The notes beneath the pieces were generated by a model, which was given only the letters and a program-made list of their open reading frames with translations, was not told the origin of the DNA and did no database searches. 64,000 nucleotides of DNA, taken from CAJXUU01 sp963975265 (GTDB lineage: Bacteria; Bacteroidota; Bacteroidia; Chitinophagales; Saprospiraceae). Shown one piece after another: positions 1 through 8,785 of this stretch; the stretch's first letter is position 1, and every line of letters begins with the position of its first letter. Location: the NCBI GenBank assembly GCA_963975265.1, contig CAXBGT010000003.1, positions 1 to 64,000 on the forward strand, written 5' to 3'. Made by a program: the position numbers and the translations under genes.

Positions 1-199
1 AAACGAATAATAATACCTTTTTCATAATATCTAATTTATGTTTTCTTCAATTAAGTCTATTTCCTTTAAGTCCAATAATCTTACCAAAGATAGTTAATCT
101 CCTAAGTAATAATTATTTATAAGTTGCCAAAAATAATGGATATTTTGACAAATTGGCACTTGTTTCGCTCTTTAGACAAAAAAAATATTCTAACCGCTG

Positions 200-2302
200 C
201 TAATAGCTCCCCATATATCGTCTTAAAAACCATTCAATGCTTAATAGTAGCATCAATAAACCAAACAACCACTTGAAGTTTATAACAAATTTCGTATCTG
301 AAGATTGGTAAACGACAGGTTTTATTTTACTGTTGCTAAGTATCTTGTTAGCCAATCCTGCGGACTGCCCAGCAATGAAAACTTCACCTCCATACTTATC
401 TGCGAGCGCTCTTAACAGATCATGTCTAGCTGTGAGATCATATAATTCAAGTTGTATATTTTGAACAGAAAACGATCCTTTTTGCTCTAATGCTTCTCCA
501 GAATAATTGACCTTTGATACATAACTGTACCTTCCAGTTGGCAACATACCTGCCGATAGTGTATAATAGTTACTTGATCTGCTATAGGTGTACTTATATT
601 CCTTTTTGTCTTGATTGATCAATGTTATGAACACATCTGGTTCATTGATCATTTCATAATTGTCATTGTATAATTGTGCATCAAAGGCAATTTGTTCATT
701 TTCTTTATATAGGTTTTTTGAAGAGCTTACTCTGAATTTCCTCTTGTCTTCTTTAGTGCTCAAAAACTGAATGGCTTTATTCAACACACTTGTCACTACT
801 TCGTAATTCTCGTTCTGCAGATAATCGAATAGTCTCCATTTCCAGATTCCTTCTCCAACCCACACTCCTGTTTTAATCCCACTTTGATCTTTGAAACTTA
901 AAAGAGGATAATTTGTAGCTATTTTTTTGATATTTTGAGTCAACAACACATTTGAACCTGAAGGCGAAGTATACTGACCAAAAGGTGCTATTAACGGTGG
1001 AAATCCTTTGAGGTTTGCACCTAATTGATCATCTACAGCATAACTATTGAATGTGTTAACAACGTCGGCTTGTATATCTTCTAATGATGCACTGTTTCCA
1101 GCGATCTTAATATTGTCTTGCTCTTTATTAATACCTGCCAAACTGGTCTGAGCTCCTACTACAAATAATCTCGGTATTCTTTTCTTTTTGATATTAGACA
1201 ATTCAACTGCTATTGGATATTTATCAGAAGGCAAATTGTGCAATACAACAAGATCATATTTATTGACATTCAGATCCGTATCTTCTGGAAAGTGGATCTC
1301 AACTTCATAGTTTTTGTTCGAAGTGATGATAGATTTCATCGCAGATAGGTCCGGATGAGCGCCATGTGCTAAAAGTAATATTTTCTGCCGAGCATCAAGA
1401 ACCTCAATAAAGATATCCTTGTAGTTATTGGCATTAGTTATTTCCCCATCAACAGGAGTAAGTGCAATTCTATATTTGTTCAAGCCCACTTTATCTGCAT
1501 CCAGAATGATTTCCTTAGTTGTAAAGTAGTCTTCATTGTTTATCTTAAGGTTTTCGGATTTTAGTCTCTGCGTATTGCCATTGTCAGTTCTTAATACAGA
1601 AAGATTGGTAGATTTCCCATTACAGTTTTTTGCATCAATATCCACCTGAATAGAAAATTTATCCCCTAAGTATGCGATCTTATTATTAAAAACATTTTTA
1701 ATCGAAATATCTTTTTTGATCGTAGTATCCCCCTGTGCAACGACATAAAGAGGAGATGTCAAATTCACATTCGCATAAAGTGGATTTTTTCCTTCATTAT
1801 ATATCCCATCCGTACTCAGAATAATAGCTCCAAGGTTCTGATCACCATAATTATCATAGATGAATTCTAGAGATTTGGAGAGATTGGTCACTTTATACCC
1901 AAAACTATCTACACCTCCATTTTCGATTTGATCGCCGATTACAAGTCTCTTTATTTCATACTTTTCAGATAATTGATCTGATAAGGAATTAAGTTCTTGT
2001 TTTTTTGCTTCAATCTCTTCATCTGATAAATTGGCAATAATCGATTGTGATCCATCTTCTGCCAAAATGACTATAGGTTGTTTTACATCTTCTGTGATAG
2101 ATCTTATTAAAGGAGATAATAATAAAATCGCTATTCCAGAAACAGACAAAAACCTGAGGGTTCCCATTATCCATCTAGACCATGTTGGAGATTCTGTAAA
2201 TTTATTATCCTTAAAATATAATGCTAATGCATATACCAAACCTAGTAAAAGGCAAAAGGTGATGTACCAAGATGGATATTGAAATGATATTTCGTCGATC
2301 AC
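200..2302 (-). CDS. von Willebrand factor A-like membrane protein (BatA-like)
   Basis: 700 aa. Two hydrophobic segments at the N-terminus (about residues 13-30 and 45-65) and one near the C-terminus (about 675-692) anchor a large extracytoplasmic region. The VWA-like part starts after the second segment with PIVILAEDGSQSI, whose DGSQS fits the MIDAS DxSxS pattern. A Rossmann-like stretch (KILLLAHGAHPDLSA) follows mid-protein, and the C-terminal third looks like beta-sandwich domains. Large Bacteroidota VWA membrane proteins with this plan are common but uncharacterised, so a role in envelope homeostasis is inference only. It is transcribed away from the cyclophilin run. The 3' side (positions 1-199) holds no recognisable gene. 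Confidence 0.75.
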   Translation of the reverse strand: MIDEISFQYPSWYITFCLLLGLVYALALYFKDNKFTESPTWSRWIMGTLRFLSVSGIAILLLSPLIRSITEDVKQPIVILAEDGSQSIIANLSDEEIEAKKQELNSLSDQLSEKYEIKRLVIGDQIENGGVDSFGYKVTNLSKSLEFIYDNYGDQNLGAIILSTDGIYNEGKNPLYANVNLTSPLYVVAQGDTTIKKDISIKNVFNNKIAYLGDKFSIQVDIDAKNCNGKSTNLSVLRTDNGNTQRLKSENLKINNEDYFTTKEIILDADKVGLNKYRIALTPVDGEITNANNYKDIFIEVLDARQKILLLAHGAHPDLSAMKSIITSNKNYEVEIHFPEDTDLNVNKYDLVVLHNLPSDKYPIAVELSNIKKKRIPRLFVVGAQTSLAGINKEQDNIKIAGNSASLEDIQADVVNTFNSYAVDDQLGANLKGFPPLIAPFGQYTSPSGSNVLLTQNIKKIATNYPLLSFKDQSGIKTGVWVGEGIWKWRLFDYLQNENYEVVTSVLNKAIQFLSTKEDKRKFRVSSSKNLYKENEQIAFDAQLYNDNYEMINEPDVFITLINQDKKEYKYTYSRSSNYYTLSAGMLPTGRYSYVSKVNYSGEALEQKGSFSVQNIQLELYDLTARHDLLRALADKYGGEVFIAGQSAGLANKILSNSKIKPVVYQSSDTKFVINFKWLFGLLMLLLSIEWFLRRYMGSY

Positions 2303-2549
2303 AAATATTTAGTTTGAGCTAAATCTTCAAAAAAAGACGCTTAAGTTCTATTTGAAGATTAATATTCTATTTCTAAAGCCTGCAAATATGAGTATTTTTT
2401 TGTCCTTTTTGACTTATAGAAAATTTAAAAAAATGGCCGTGCTTCTTTTAACGGTTCATTTCTGAGAATGTTGCGATCAAATTCGTGTCATAAATGCTTC
2501 TTATTTTGGTAATTACCTTTCATTTCTCAATGACTTACCATGATAATAT

Positions 2550-2557
2550 TATATTTG
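2550..2557 (+). promoter_or_regulatory. Candidate Bacteroidota -7 element (TATATTTG)
   Basis: TATATTTG fits the Bacteroidota sigma-A -7 consensus TAnnTTTG and ends 14 bases before the ATG at 2572, a normal short leader. No convincing TTG -33 box is present at the expected 17-23 base spacing, so this is a weak call. Confidence 0.3.
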
Positions 2558-2571
2558 TGCTCCCTTAAAAA

Positions 2572-2970
2572 ATGGGTCGGCAAATGGACGAATGGAAGTT
2601 AGATTTTGAATGGTTAAGAGTAAGGCATATTGTCAAAGACTCTATGGATAAAAATGATCTGCCCGACTTGCAATCGATCTTATACTTGATCGGTATTCAA
2701 GAACTTGGAAGATGGGACCCAGAAAAAAGTTTTTCAAAAGAAGAAAAGCAAGACCTCATGCACGTTGCCGTGTGTACTTTGCTTGAAGAAGATGGTTATT
2801 TCATTTTTGAAGGAAGGGATCAAGATGGCTGGCCGCATTGGAAAGAAGATCAGAGATTTAGTCTTAAAGGAATAGACGAACAGGAGGAATACTTAAAAAT
2901 AAAGGTTATAAAGTACTTTGATGCTTTAGAGCAACTCAATGGAGGTTTTGCCGAACACGAAGCAGTATAA
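2572..2970 (+). CDS. Conserved hypothetical protein, 132 aa
   Basis: Soluble, acidic protein with no signal peptide or membrane segment. It is rich in aromatic and charged residues and contains the striking stretch EGRDQDGWPHW near residue 82. I do not recognise a characterised family. The next gene starts 18 bases after its stop, so it probably shares a transcript with the two cyclophilin lipoproteins. A second in-frame ATG at 2584 (MDEWKLDFEW) is an equally plausible start because the first four residues are not obviously conserved. Function unknown. Confidence 0.75.
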   Translation: MGRQMDEWKLDFEWLRVRHIVKDSMDKNDLPDLQSILYLIGIQELGRWDPEKSFSKEEKQDLMHVAVCTLLEEDGYFIFEGRDQDGWPHWKEDQRFSLKGIDEQEEYLKIKVIKYFDALEQLNGGFAEHEAV

Positions 2971-2988
2971 ATTAAAAAATAGATACAA

Positions 2989-3633
2989 ATGAAAATTAAA
3001 TTTTTTGCGCTAGTTATTGGATTTGCCTTTCTAGCATCGTGTAATTCTGATTCTAAAACTTATGTAACTATAGAGACAGAATATGGTAACATGGTAGCTG
3101 AATTATATAATTCTACTCCTAAGCATAAGGAAAACTTTATTAAATTAACAAAGGAAGGTTTCTACGATGGTCTTATATTTCATAGAGTAATCGAAGGGTT
3201 TATGATTCAAGGTGGTGATCCCAATTCTAGAGATGCGGACTTGAGTGTGAGACTTGGTTCTGGAGGTCCTGGATATAAAATTGATGCTGAAATTGGCGCT
3301 CCGCACTTCAAAGGAACATTAGCTGCAGCTAGAACAGGCGGTGCTGCAAATCCAGAAAAACAATCTTCTGGCTCTCAGTTTTACGTTGTTCACGGAGGTC
3401 CAATGTCAGACGCCCAACTTGACAACTTTGAAAAACAAAAAAACATTACCTACAACCCTGAGCAAAGAGCTAAGTATAAAAAACTTGGAGGAACACCTGG
3501 GTTAGATGTAGACTACACTGTTTTCGGAGAATTAATTTCAGGATTTGACGTTATTGATAAAATTGCCGCGGTAAAAAAAGATGGTCAAAGACCATTAGAA
3601 AATGTAGTGATGAAGGTCAGAATGGGTAAGTAA
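2989..3633 (+). CDS. Cyclophilin-type peptidyl-prolyl isomerase, lipoprotein
   Basis: 214 aa. A lipoprotein signal peptide ends at the lipobox LASC (lipidated Cys at about residue 18). The rest is a cyclophilin domain with the diagnostic FHRVIEGFMIQGGDP and GSQFYVVHGG blocks, which carry the catalytic Arg and the substrate-binding Gln/Phe. It should catalyse cis-trans isomerisation of X-Pro bonds in periplasmic or surface proteins. An insertion of about 35 residues before DYTVFGELISG is shared with the next gene, so the two are paralogues of a Bacteroidota-type subfamily. The gene is part of a tight forward run, with 28 bases to the next start. Confidence 0.93.
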   Translation: MKIKFFALVIGFAFLASCNSDSKTYVTIETEYGNMVAELYNSTPKHKENFIKLTKEGFYDGLIFHRVIEGFMIQGGDPNSRDADLSVRLGSGGPGYKIDAEIGAPHFKGTLAAARTGGAANPEKQSSGSQFYVVHGGPMSDAQLDNFEKQKNITYNPEQRAKYKKLGGTPGLDVDYTVFGELISGFDVIDKIAAVKKDGQRPLENVVMKVRMGK

Positions 3634-3661
3634 TTATAGAGCTAAGATTAAAAGAGAGAAT

Positions 3662-4555
3662 ATGAAAAGGATGAGATATAGTTTATTTGCACTTATAGTA
3701 TTGATGCTTGCATCTTGCGCAAAGCCTCTTGCTAAGTTTGCTATCGAGGCGGATGATAAGAAAGCACCTAGCAATATTGTATTTACAAACAGTTCCGAAA
3801 AAGCGGAATCTTATTTTTGGGATTTTGGAGATGGAAATACTTCAACGGAAGTGTCTCCAGAACATAAATACTATCTTTCAGGTAAATATACCGTGAAATT
3901 AGTTGCTAAAAAAGGTGATAAAATGAGTGAAGCAGAGCAAGCAATAGTAATAGATCCTCCACACGATTGCATAATTTCGATGGAAACAAATTATGGTGCT
4001 ATGACAATCAGATTGTATGATGGCACTCCAAAACATAGAGATAATTTCATCAAGCTTGCAGAACAAGGGTATTATGACGGTCTAATATTCCATAGAGTAA
4101 TCGATGGATTTATGGTGCAAGGGGGAGATCCAAATAGTAAAAATGCAAAGCCTGGAACTAGATTAGGTTCTGGAGGACCTGGATACACAGTGCCCGCAGA
4201 GTTCACAGAAGAATATGCACACGTCAAAGGGGCATTAGCTGCTGCAAGGACTGGGGGTCCATCTAATCCCAAAAAAGCATCCTCTGGGTCACAATTCTAC
4301 ATTGTCCATGGACAAAAAGCAACAGCAGATGTACTAGAAAGCATGGAAACTAGAAAAGGAGTTAAATATACTGATGAAACTAAAGAAGCTTATATCAATC
4401 AAGGCGGAACTCCATTTTTAGATCAAGATTATACTGTATTCGGTATAGTAGAAAAAGGCCTTGATATTGTAGATAAGATAGCGGAAGTCGAGACCGATGG
4501 GTCTGACAGACCAAAAAAAGATGTTATAATTATAAAAGTAAGAGTTGTGAAGTAA
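3662..4555 (+). CDS. PKD-domain cyclophilin peptidyl-prolyl isomerase, lipoprotein
   Basis: 297 aa. A lipoprotein signal ends at LASC (about residue 19). A PKD domain follows (about residues 25-100, core YFWDFGDGNTST). The cyclophilin domain begins near residue 105, with FHRVIDGFMVQGGDPN and GSQFYIVHG intact. It is a clear paralogue of the upstream gene with an added PKD module, so the pair probably arose by tandem duplication. PKD domains usually mediate protein or glycan contacts outside the cell, so this copy may be positioned near surface adhesins. That last point is inference. Confidence 0.93.
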   Translation: MKRMRYSLFALIVLMLASCAKPLAKFAIEADDKKAPSNIVFTNSSEKAESYFWDFGDGNTSTEVSPEHKYYLSGKYTVKLVAKKGDKMSEAEQAIVIDPPHDCIISMETNYGAMTIRLYDGTPKHRDNFIKLAEQGYYDGLIFHRVIDGFMVQGGDPNSKNAKPGTRLGSGGPGYTVPAEFTEEYAHVKGALAAARTGGPSNPKKASSGSQFYIVHGQKATADVLESMETRKGVKYTDETKEAYINQGGTPFLDQDYTVFGIVEKGLDIVDKIAEVETDGSDRPKKDVIIIKVRVVK

Positions 4556-4663
4556 ACCAACATTATACTAGATAGGGAAGACTGAGTCCTATTGAATATT
4601 TTACTTCAAAAGACCATAAATAATAAAATGGTGGTCTTTATTGATCTACCACATGTATTAAAG

Positions 4664-5410
4664 ATGAAAGAGATTTTAGGAATTGATGTCGGGGCTACTG
4701 GGATCAAAGGTGCAATAGTAAATATAGAAGAAGGTGTACTAGTTACTGATAGAATAAAATATCCTACACCAAAACCCGCTACTCCTCAAGCAATGACGGA
4801 AGTCATGAAAACGCTAATAGAGGATCACAATTGGACAGGCAAACCAATAGGAATAGGATTTCCGGCAATCATTAAAGATGGTGTTGCTCAATCCGCAAGT
4901 AACATTGATAACTCTTGGATTGACTTCCCTATCATTGGTTTTCTTAATAAAAAACTGAGATCTCCTGTAAATGTAATCAATGATGCCGATGCAGCTGGGT
5001 TGGCAGAACAGAAGTTTGGTGGTGGAACGGAGAAAAAAGGCCTCGTAGTCTTACTTACACTAGGTACAGGAATAGGTTCTGCAATATTTAATAATGGTGT
5101 GCTCATCCCTAACACAGAACTTGGGCATCTAAAGTGGAAAGACAGTATAGTAGAAAAGTACGTTTCTAACAATGCAAGAGAAACAAAAGATCTATCATAC
5201 AAAGTTTGGGGCAAAGAACTTAATAAAGTGCTCAACCATCTAGAATTTGTATTATCTCCTGATCACTTCATCATAGGAGGTGGTATAAGCAAAAAATTCC
5301 ACAAGTATCAAGAGTTTTTTGATTGTGTGGCTACTGTAGAGCCGGCAAAAATGCTTAACAATGCTGGAATTATTGGTGCAGCTATGGCCGCTCCGGAGGT
5401 GACTACTTAG
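4664..5410 (+). CDS. ppgK: Polyphosphate glucokinase-like ROK family kinase
   Basis: 248 aa from the chosen ATG. The N-terminal phosphate-binding loop is LGIDVGATGIKGAIV, the catalytic Asp lies in INDADAAGLAE, and a second phosphate loop is in LLTLGTGIGSA. This is the ROK fold, and the overall length, the DVGATGIKG loop and the C-terminal FIIGGGISKKF resemble polyphosphate-glucose phosphotransferases, which phosphorylate glucose with polyphosphate or ATP. The open frame extends upstream to a TTG at 4592, but those residues are unlike the family and the ATG at 4664 places the loop at the normal distance. Substrate preference cannot be read from sequence alone. Confidence 0.82.
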   Translation: MKEILGIDVGATGIKGAIVNIEEGVLVTDRIKYPTPKPATPQAMTEVMKTLIEDHNWTGKPIGIGFPAIIKDGVAQSASNIDNSWIDFPIIGFLNKKLRSPVNVINDADAAGLAEQKFGGGTEKKGLVVLLTLGTGIGSAIFNNGVLIPNTELGHLKWKDSIVEKYVSNNARETKDLSYKVWGKELNKVLNHLEFVLSPDHFIIGGGISKKFHKYQEFFDCVATVEPAKMLNNAGIIGAAMAAPEVTT

Positions 5411-5487
5411 AATCTGTTGAGGATTTTTAGAACATTTGTTTTAAAAACTGTTTTAAAGATTTGTACGATTTTCATTATCTTTCTGGT

Positions 5488-6249
5488 ATGAAAATATCAC
5501 TCATTCATCTTGGAACATCATATACAGCCGATTTATCTAAAGCCATAGACCTATCTATCCCATTGATACCTGGCAGTGATTCCCCAAATTGCTTTTGGGC
5601 ACCTCACTTTACTGCTGAACCTGTACGATCGGGTGATTGGGTAGGAGATACTTTACTAGGAGGAGCAGTCAATTTCAAAACTGTAACGATCAATACTCAC
5701 GGGAATGGCACACATACAGAATGTGTCGGCCATATCGCTAAAGAACCGGTTACGATCAATCAAGTACTTACCAATTTTCATCATATCGCTCAAGTAGTTT
5801 CTGTATATCCACAAATTCTTGAAAATGGAGATAAAGTGATCACAAAATCACAGATTAAGGACGCACTAACTCAAAATGGAGTAAAAGCCTTAATCATTAG
5901 GACTATGCCCAATAATAACGACAAAAAGAGACGAATCTATAGTGGTACTAATCCTCCATACCTTCACCACGACGCTACATTATATATTATTGAACAAGGT
6001 ATAGAACACCTCTTACTCGATCTTCCATCCGTAGATCGAGAACAGGATGACGGATTATTACTAAGCCACAAAGCATTTTGGTCGTACCCAAGTACAATTG
6101 ACAAAAAAAAGACTATCACCGAGATGATTTTTGTCAACAATTCTGTCCTAGATGGTTTATATTTGCTGAACATACAAATCGCAAGTTTCGAATTAGACGC
6201 AAGTCCATCAAAGCCAGTGTTATATAAGTTGATAGAAAGTGAATTTTAA
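5488..6249 (+). CDS. Cyclase family protein (kynurenine formamidase-like metal hydrolase)
   Basis: 253 aa from the ATG at 5488. The family metal-binding block is visible as HGNGTHTECVGH, corresponding to the HxGTHxDxPxH motif of the cyclase/kynurenine formamidase superfamily, with Glu in place of the usual Asp. Members hydrolyse N-formylkynurenine or related amides. There are no tryptophan-degradation neighbours here, so the substrate is open. The frame runs back to a TTG at 5461, but the family usually starts close to the SIPLIPG segment, which favours the ATG. It overlaps the next gene by 11 bases, suggesting translational coupling. Confidence 0.82.
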   Translation: MKISLIHLGTSYTADLSKAIDLSIPLIPGSDSPNCFWAPHFTAEPVRSGDWVGDTLLGGAVNFKTVTINTHGNGTHTECVGHIAKEPVTINQVLTNFHHIAQVVSVYPQILENGDKVITKSQIKDALTQNGVKALIIRTMPNNNDKKRRIYSGTNPPYLHHDATLYIIEQGIEHLLLDLPSVDREQDDGLLLSHKAFWSYPSTIDKKKTITEMIFVNNSVLDGLYLLNIQIASFELDASPSKPVLYKLIESEF

Positions 6250-6916
6250 ACCATTAGAAAATAAAGACTTTTACTTCGAGTACCATCGTATGGGCAACAG
6301 GGCCTTTCGCGATAAGGTTAGGTATTATGAAGAAAATCGATCCTATGTTGGCCATTTAAAATATGAAGAAAGAATAGATATAGATCTTGATTATGTTCTT
6401 TGTCTATTCGAAATAGGGAAATATCATAAATTTTTATCGAAAGTTGATAACCTTATCGAAATTGTAATCATGGATAGTATATATGAATACAATGGAGTAA
6501 ACATCTATAATGACTTATTATTTAAAAAAGCAGCTTGTCAATTTAATACTGGCCAGTATGTTAAGTCCGAAAAAGTACTCAAGGCAATCGTAAAGTTAGA
6601 ACCTAAAAATAATCTCGCTAGAACATTATACGGAAGATGTAAAAGAAAACAGAGCAGAGATTGGTATGAAGGCATGAAATCAGTTGCTATGATCATGCTC
6701 ATTTTCTCGATTTTTGTTACGATTTTTGAATTACTAATCATTCGACGATCTTTCAATGACTATGCAGCTATGTTTAGCGGAATGAAGATCTTCTTTTTCA
6801 TCTTTGGTATGCTTTCTTTAATTGGGAATGAGGTCTATCTATACTATATTGTTGGTAAGGAGATTGGGTATAAGTTTGATTTGCTTGAATTTAAGAAGTG
6901 GATTTTTAGGAAATAA
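6239..6916 (+). CDS. Small TPR-like membrane protein, hypothetical
   Basis: 225 aa from a GTG inside the end of the cyclase gene. An ATG at 6290 would give 208 aa. The first two thirds are helical with TPR-like spacing (LCLFEIGKYHKFL, FKKAACQFNTGQYVKSEKVL, LEPKNNLARTLYG). Two hydrophobic helices follow (about residues 147-168 and 178-203), ending in a short basic tail, so the TPR part probably faces the cytoplasm. Not a family I can name. The overlap suggests co-translation with the cyclase. Confidence 0.65.
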   Translation: MNFKPLENKDFYFEYHRMGNRAFRDKVRYYEENRSYVGHLKYEERIDIDLDYVLCLFEIGKYHKFLSKVDNLIEIVIMDSIYEYNGVNIYNDLLFKKAACQFNTGQYVKSEKVLKAIVKLEPKNNLARTLYGRCKRKQSRDWYEGMKSVAMIMLIFSIFVTIFELLIIRRSFNDYAAMFSGMKIFFFIFGMLSLIGNEVYLYYIVGKEIGYKFDLLEFKKWIFRK

Positions 6917-6997
6917 TATTTCCCAATCAACCCAACTTAATGGTATCTATTTCACGTCTAAACAAATGATGTGATTTAATAACTAGTATCGCAAATT

Positions 6998-7411
6998 ATG
7001 AAATATACAATACTGTTAATCTTCTCCCTTAGTATTACCTTCTTCTCATGTGAGGATAAAAAAGAAGAAAAGAACCCCTCTGCATACGAAGGACTTTGGG
7101 AATTAACTTCAATAAATGGAGGATTCGCTGGATCAGATCAAGTATCTCAATGGGAGATTATGAAAATAGACGAAAATATAATTTATTTACTTCATGAAGA
7201 CAATGTCATCTATAAAGCTGAAATCAGTATAAATACTACAGAAAGCTTTAATCGCGACAGGGTTGAATTTGATGTGGAGTTCAATTCTGAAACGCCTTCA
7301 CAGAAGTTTTTTGATTTAGTTAATATTAAATATTTTTACTTAGGTGGTGATCAGTTAAACGTTTCAGATGAATGCTGCGATTTTTATGATTTCACCTTTC
7401 TGCGGATATGA
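6998..7411 (+). CDS. Hypothetical lipoprotein
   Basis: 137 aa. A lipoprotein signal peptide ends at FFSC (Cys about residue 18), followed by an acidic/lysine-rich linker (EDKKEEKN). A domain beginning YEGLWELTSINGG recalls the small lipocalin-like beta-barrels common in Bacteroidota lipoproteins. Two adjacent cysteines (ECCDF) lie near the C-terminus. It is monocistronic and convergent with galK, 50 bases away. No function can be assigned. Confidence 0.7.
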   Translation: MKYTILLIFSLSITFFSCEDKKEEKNPSAYEGLWELTSINGGFAGSDQVSQWEIMKIDENIIYLLHEDNVIYKAEISINTTESFNRDRVEFDVEFNSETPSQKFFDLVNIKYFYLGGDQLNVSDECCDFYDFTFLRI

Positions 7412-7461
7412 CAAAAGTTCATCAAGGTCTCGTTCAGTAATATCACCATTATTCTTCTGAT

Positions 7462-8598
7462 TTATAGATTCTGCACCACTACCCCATCACTAGCCTTAAC
7501 TTCGTACACCTCAAGATCTAGACCTGTCTCATTTCTATAATCTTCCGTTAGTTTTGCTACATCTATATCCGCTAATTCCCCTTTCACAAAATTAATCGTA
7601 CAACCTCCAAAACCACCACCCATGATTCTGCTTCCAAGGATATTGTTTATTTTTTGACTTCTTTCAATGAGATAATCTACCTCTGGAGTGCTCACTTCAT
7701 AATTATTAGATAGACTTTGATGCGATGCTAATAGTAGTTCACCAAGTCCATCTACATTTCCACTTTCCAATAATTGTGCTGCAGCAACCACCCTATCATT
7801 CTCTTCTATCACATGCGTACACCTTTTTCTTGACAGTTCATCTGATAGATATTGAGATACGTCAGAAAGCGCCATGTCTCGAAGTGTTTTTACTCTATTA
7901 TTGTGTTTAGCTACTTGCTTAACTGCCGCGTCACATGTGGCTCTGCGCTTGTTATATTCAGTATCAACTAGATTATGCTTTTGTCCACTGTTCAAAAGAT
8001 AAAATTTATATTCCTCTGTAGGAACTTGATATTTTTTTACAGAGAAATCGTCGAAATCTATCAACAATGCCATACCTTTTTCTCCCTTAAGAATGGCAGT
8101 TTGATCCATGATGCCACCATTAAGTCCAATTCCATTTTCCGCCTGCGAAGCAAGGCTGATTAAGTAATCTATAGAAAGTTCGTAATTGCATAATTGATTC
8201 ACTCCAGCCAAAAAACCGCAGCTCAATGCTGATGAAGAAGACACACCTCCTCCTCGTGGAAGGTTTCCCCCAAAAACGACATCAATCCCATCCGCCGCAG
8301 TGTAACCTAGAGCCATAAGAGAATTAATAAAATAACGAGACCACCCATCACTTCTATATGAGATATCTAATAAATCGAGATCATATTCTTCGCCTAGATC
8401 TAAAGCAACTAATCTCAGTTTTTTGAGATTATTTTTACCTATGACCATTCCTACACTCTGCTCTATCGCAAATGGAAAAACCAATCCATGATTATAGTCA
8501 GTATGTTCTCCAATAATATTAGCCCTTCCTGGAGATTTGACATAAATCTGAGGAACACCAAAACGCTTTTTATATTCTTCTAATATTCTCTCTTTCAT
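7462..8598 (-). CDS. galK: Galactokinase
   Basis: 378 aa, normal family length. All GHMP kinase landmarks are present: the galactokinase signature PGRANIIGEHTDY (residues 23-35), the ATP loop GGGVSSSSALSCG around residue 114, the catalytic region GIMDQTAIL, and the C-terminal GSRIMGGGFGGCTINFV. It phosphorylates alpha-D-galactose at C1 with ATP in the Leloir pathway. No galT or galM neighbour lies in the window. It is divergent from gcvP, and the 187-base gap contains a perfect palindrome. Confidence 0.97.
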   Translation of the reverse strand: MKERILEEYKKRFGVPQIYVKSPGRANIIGEHTDYNHGLVFPFAIEQSVGMVIGKNNLKKLRLVALDLGEEYDLDLLDISYRSDGWSRYFINSLMALGYTAADGIDVVFGGNLPRGGGVSSSSALSCGFLAGVNQLCNYELSIDYLISLASQAENGIGLNGGIMDQTAILKGEKGMALLIDFDDFSVKKYQVPTEEYKFYLLNSGQKHNLVDTEYNKRRATCDAAVKQVAKHNNRVKTLRDMALSDVSQYLSDELSRKRCTHVIEENDRVVAAAQLLESGNVDGLGELLLASHQSLSNNYEVSTPEVDYLIERSQKINNILGSRIMGGGFGGCTINFVKGELADIDVAKLTEDYRNETGLDLEVYEVKASDGVVVQNL

Positions 8599-8685
8599 AT
8601 GTTTACAATAATATATTTTCTTGCTTTTTAGGCAAAACTAAATCGAATGTGGATATGTTAGTAATTCAATAGGAAATATAGCTAT

Positions 8686-8700
8686 TAACCACAGTGGTTA
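8686..8700. promoter_or_regulatory. Perfect palindrome in the galK/gcvP divergent gap
   Basis: TAACCAC-A-GTGGTTA: 7-base arms around a single central base, 87-101 bases from either start codon. The size and symmetry suit a dimeric repressor or activator operator. No regulator gene is adjacent, so which gene it serves is unknown. Confidence 0.4.
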
Positions 8701-8785
8701 TTCTGCTTAATTCCATATTTTCGCACTCATATTCATTATTGAAAAAATAAGTTTCCCCCTAATCGAAACAGCAAACTTAAGAAAC

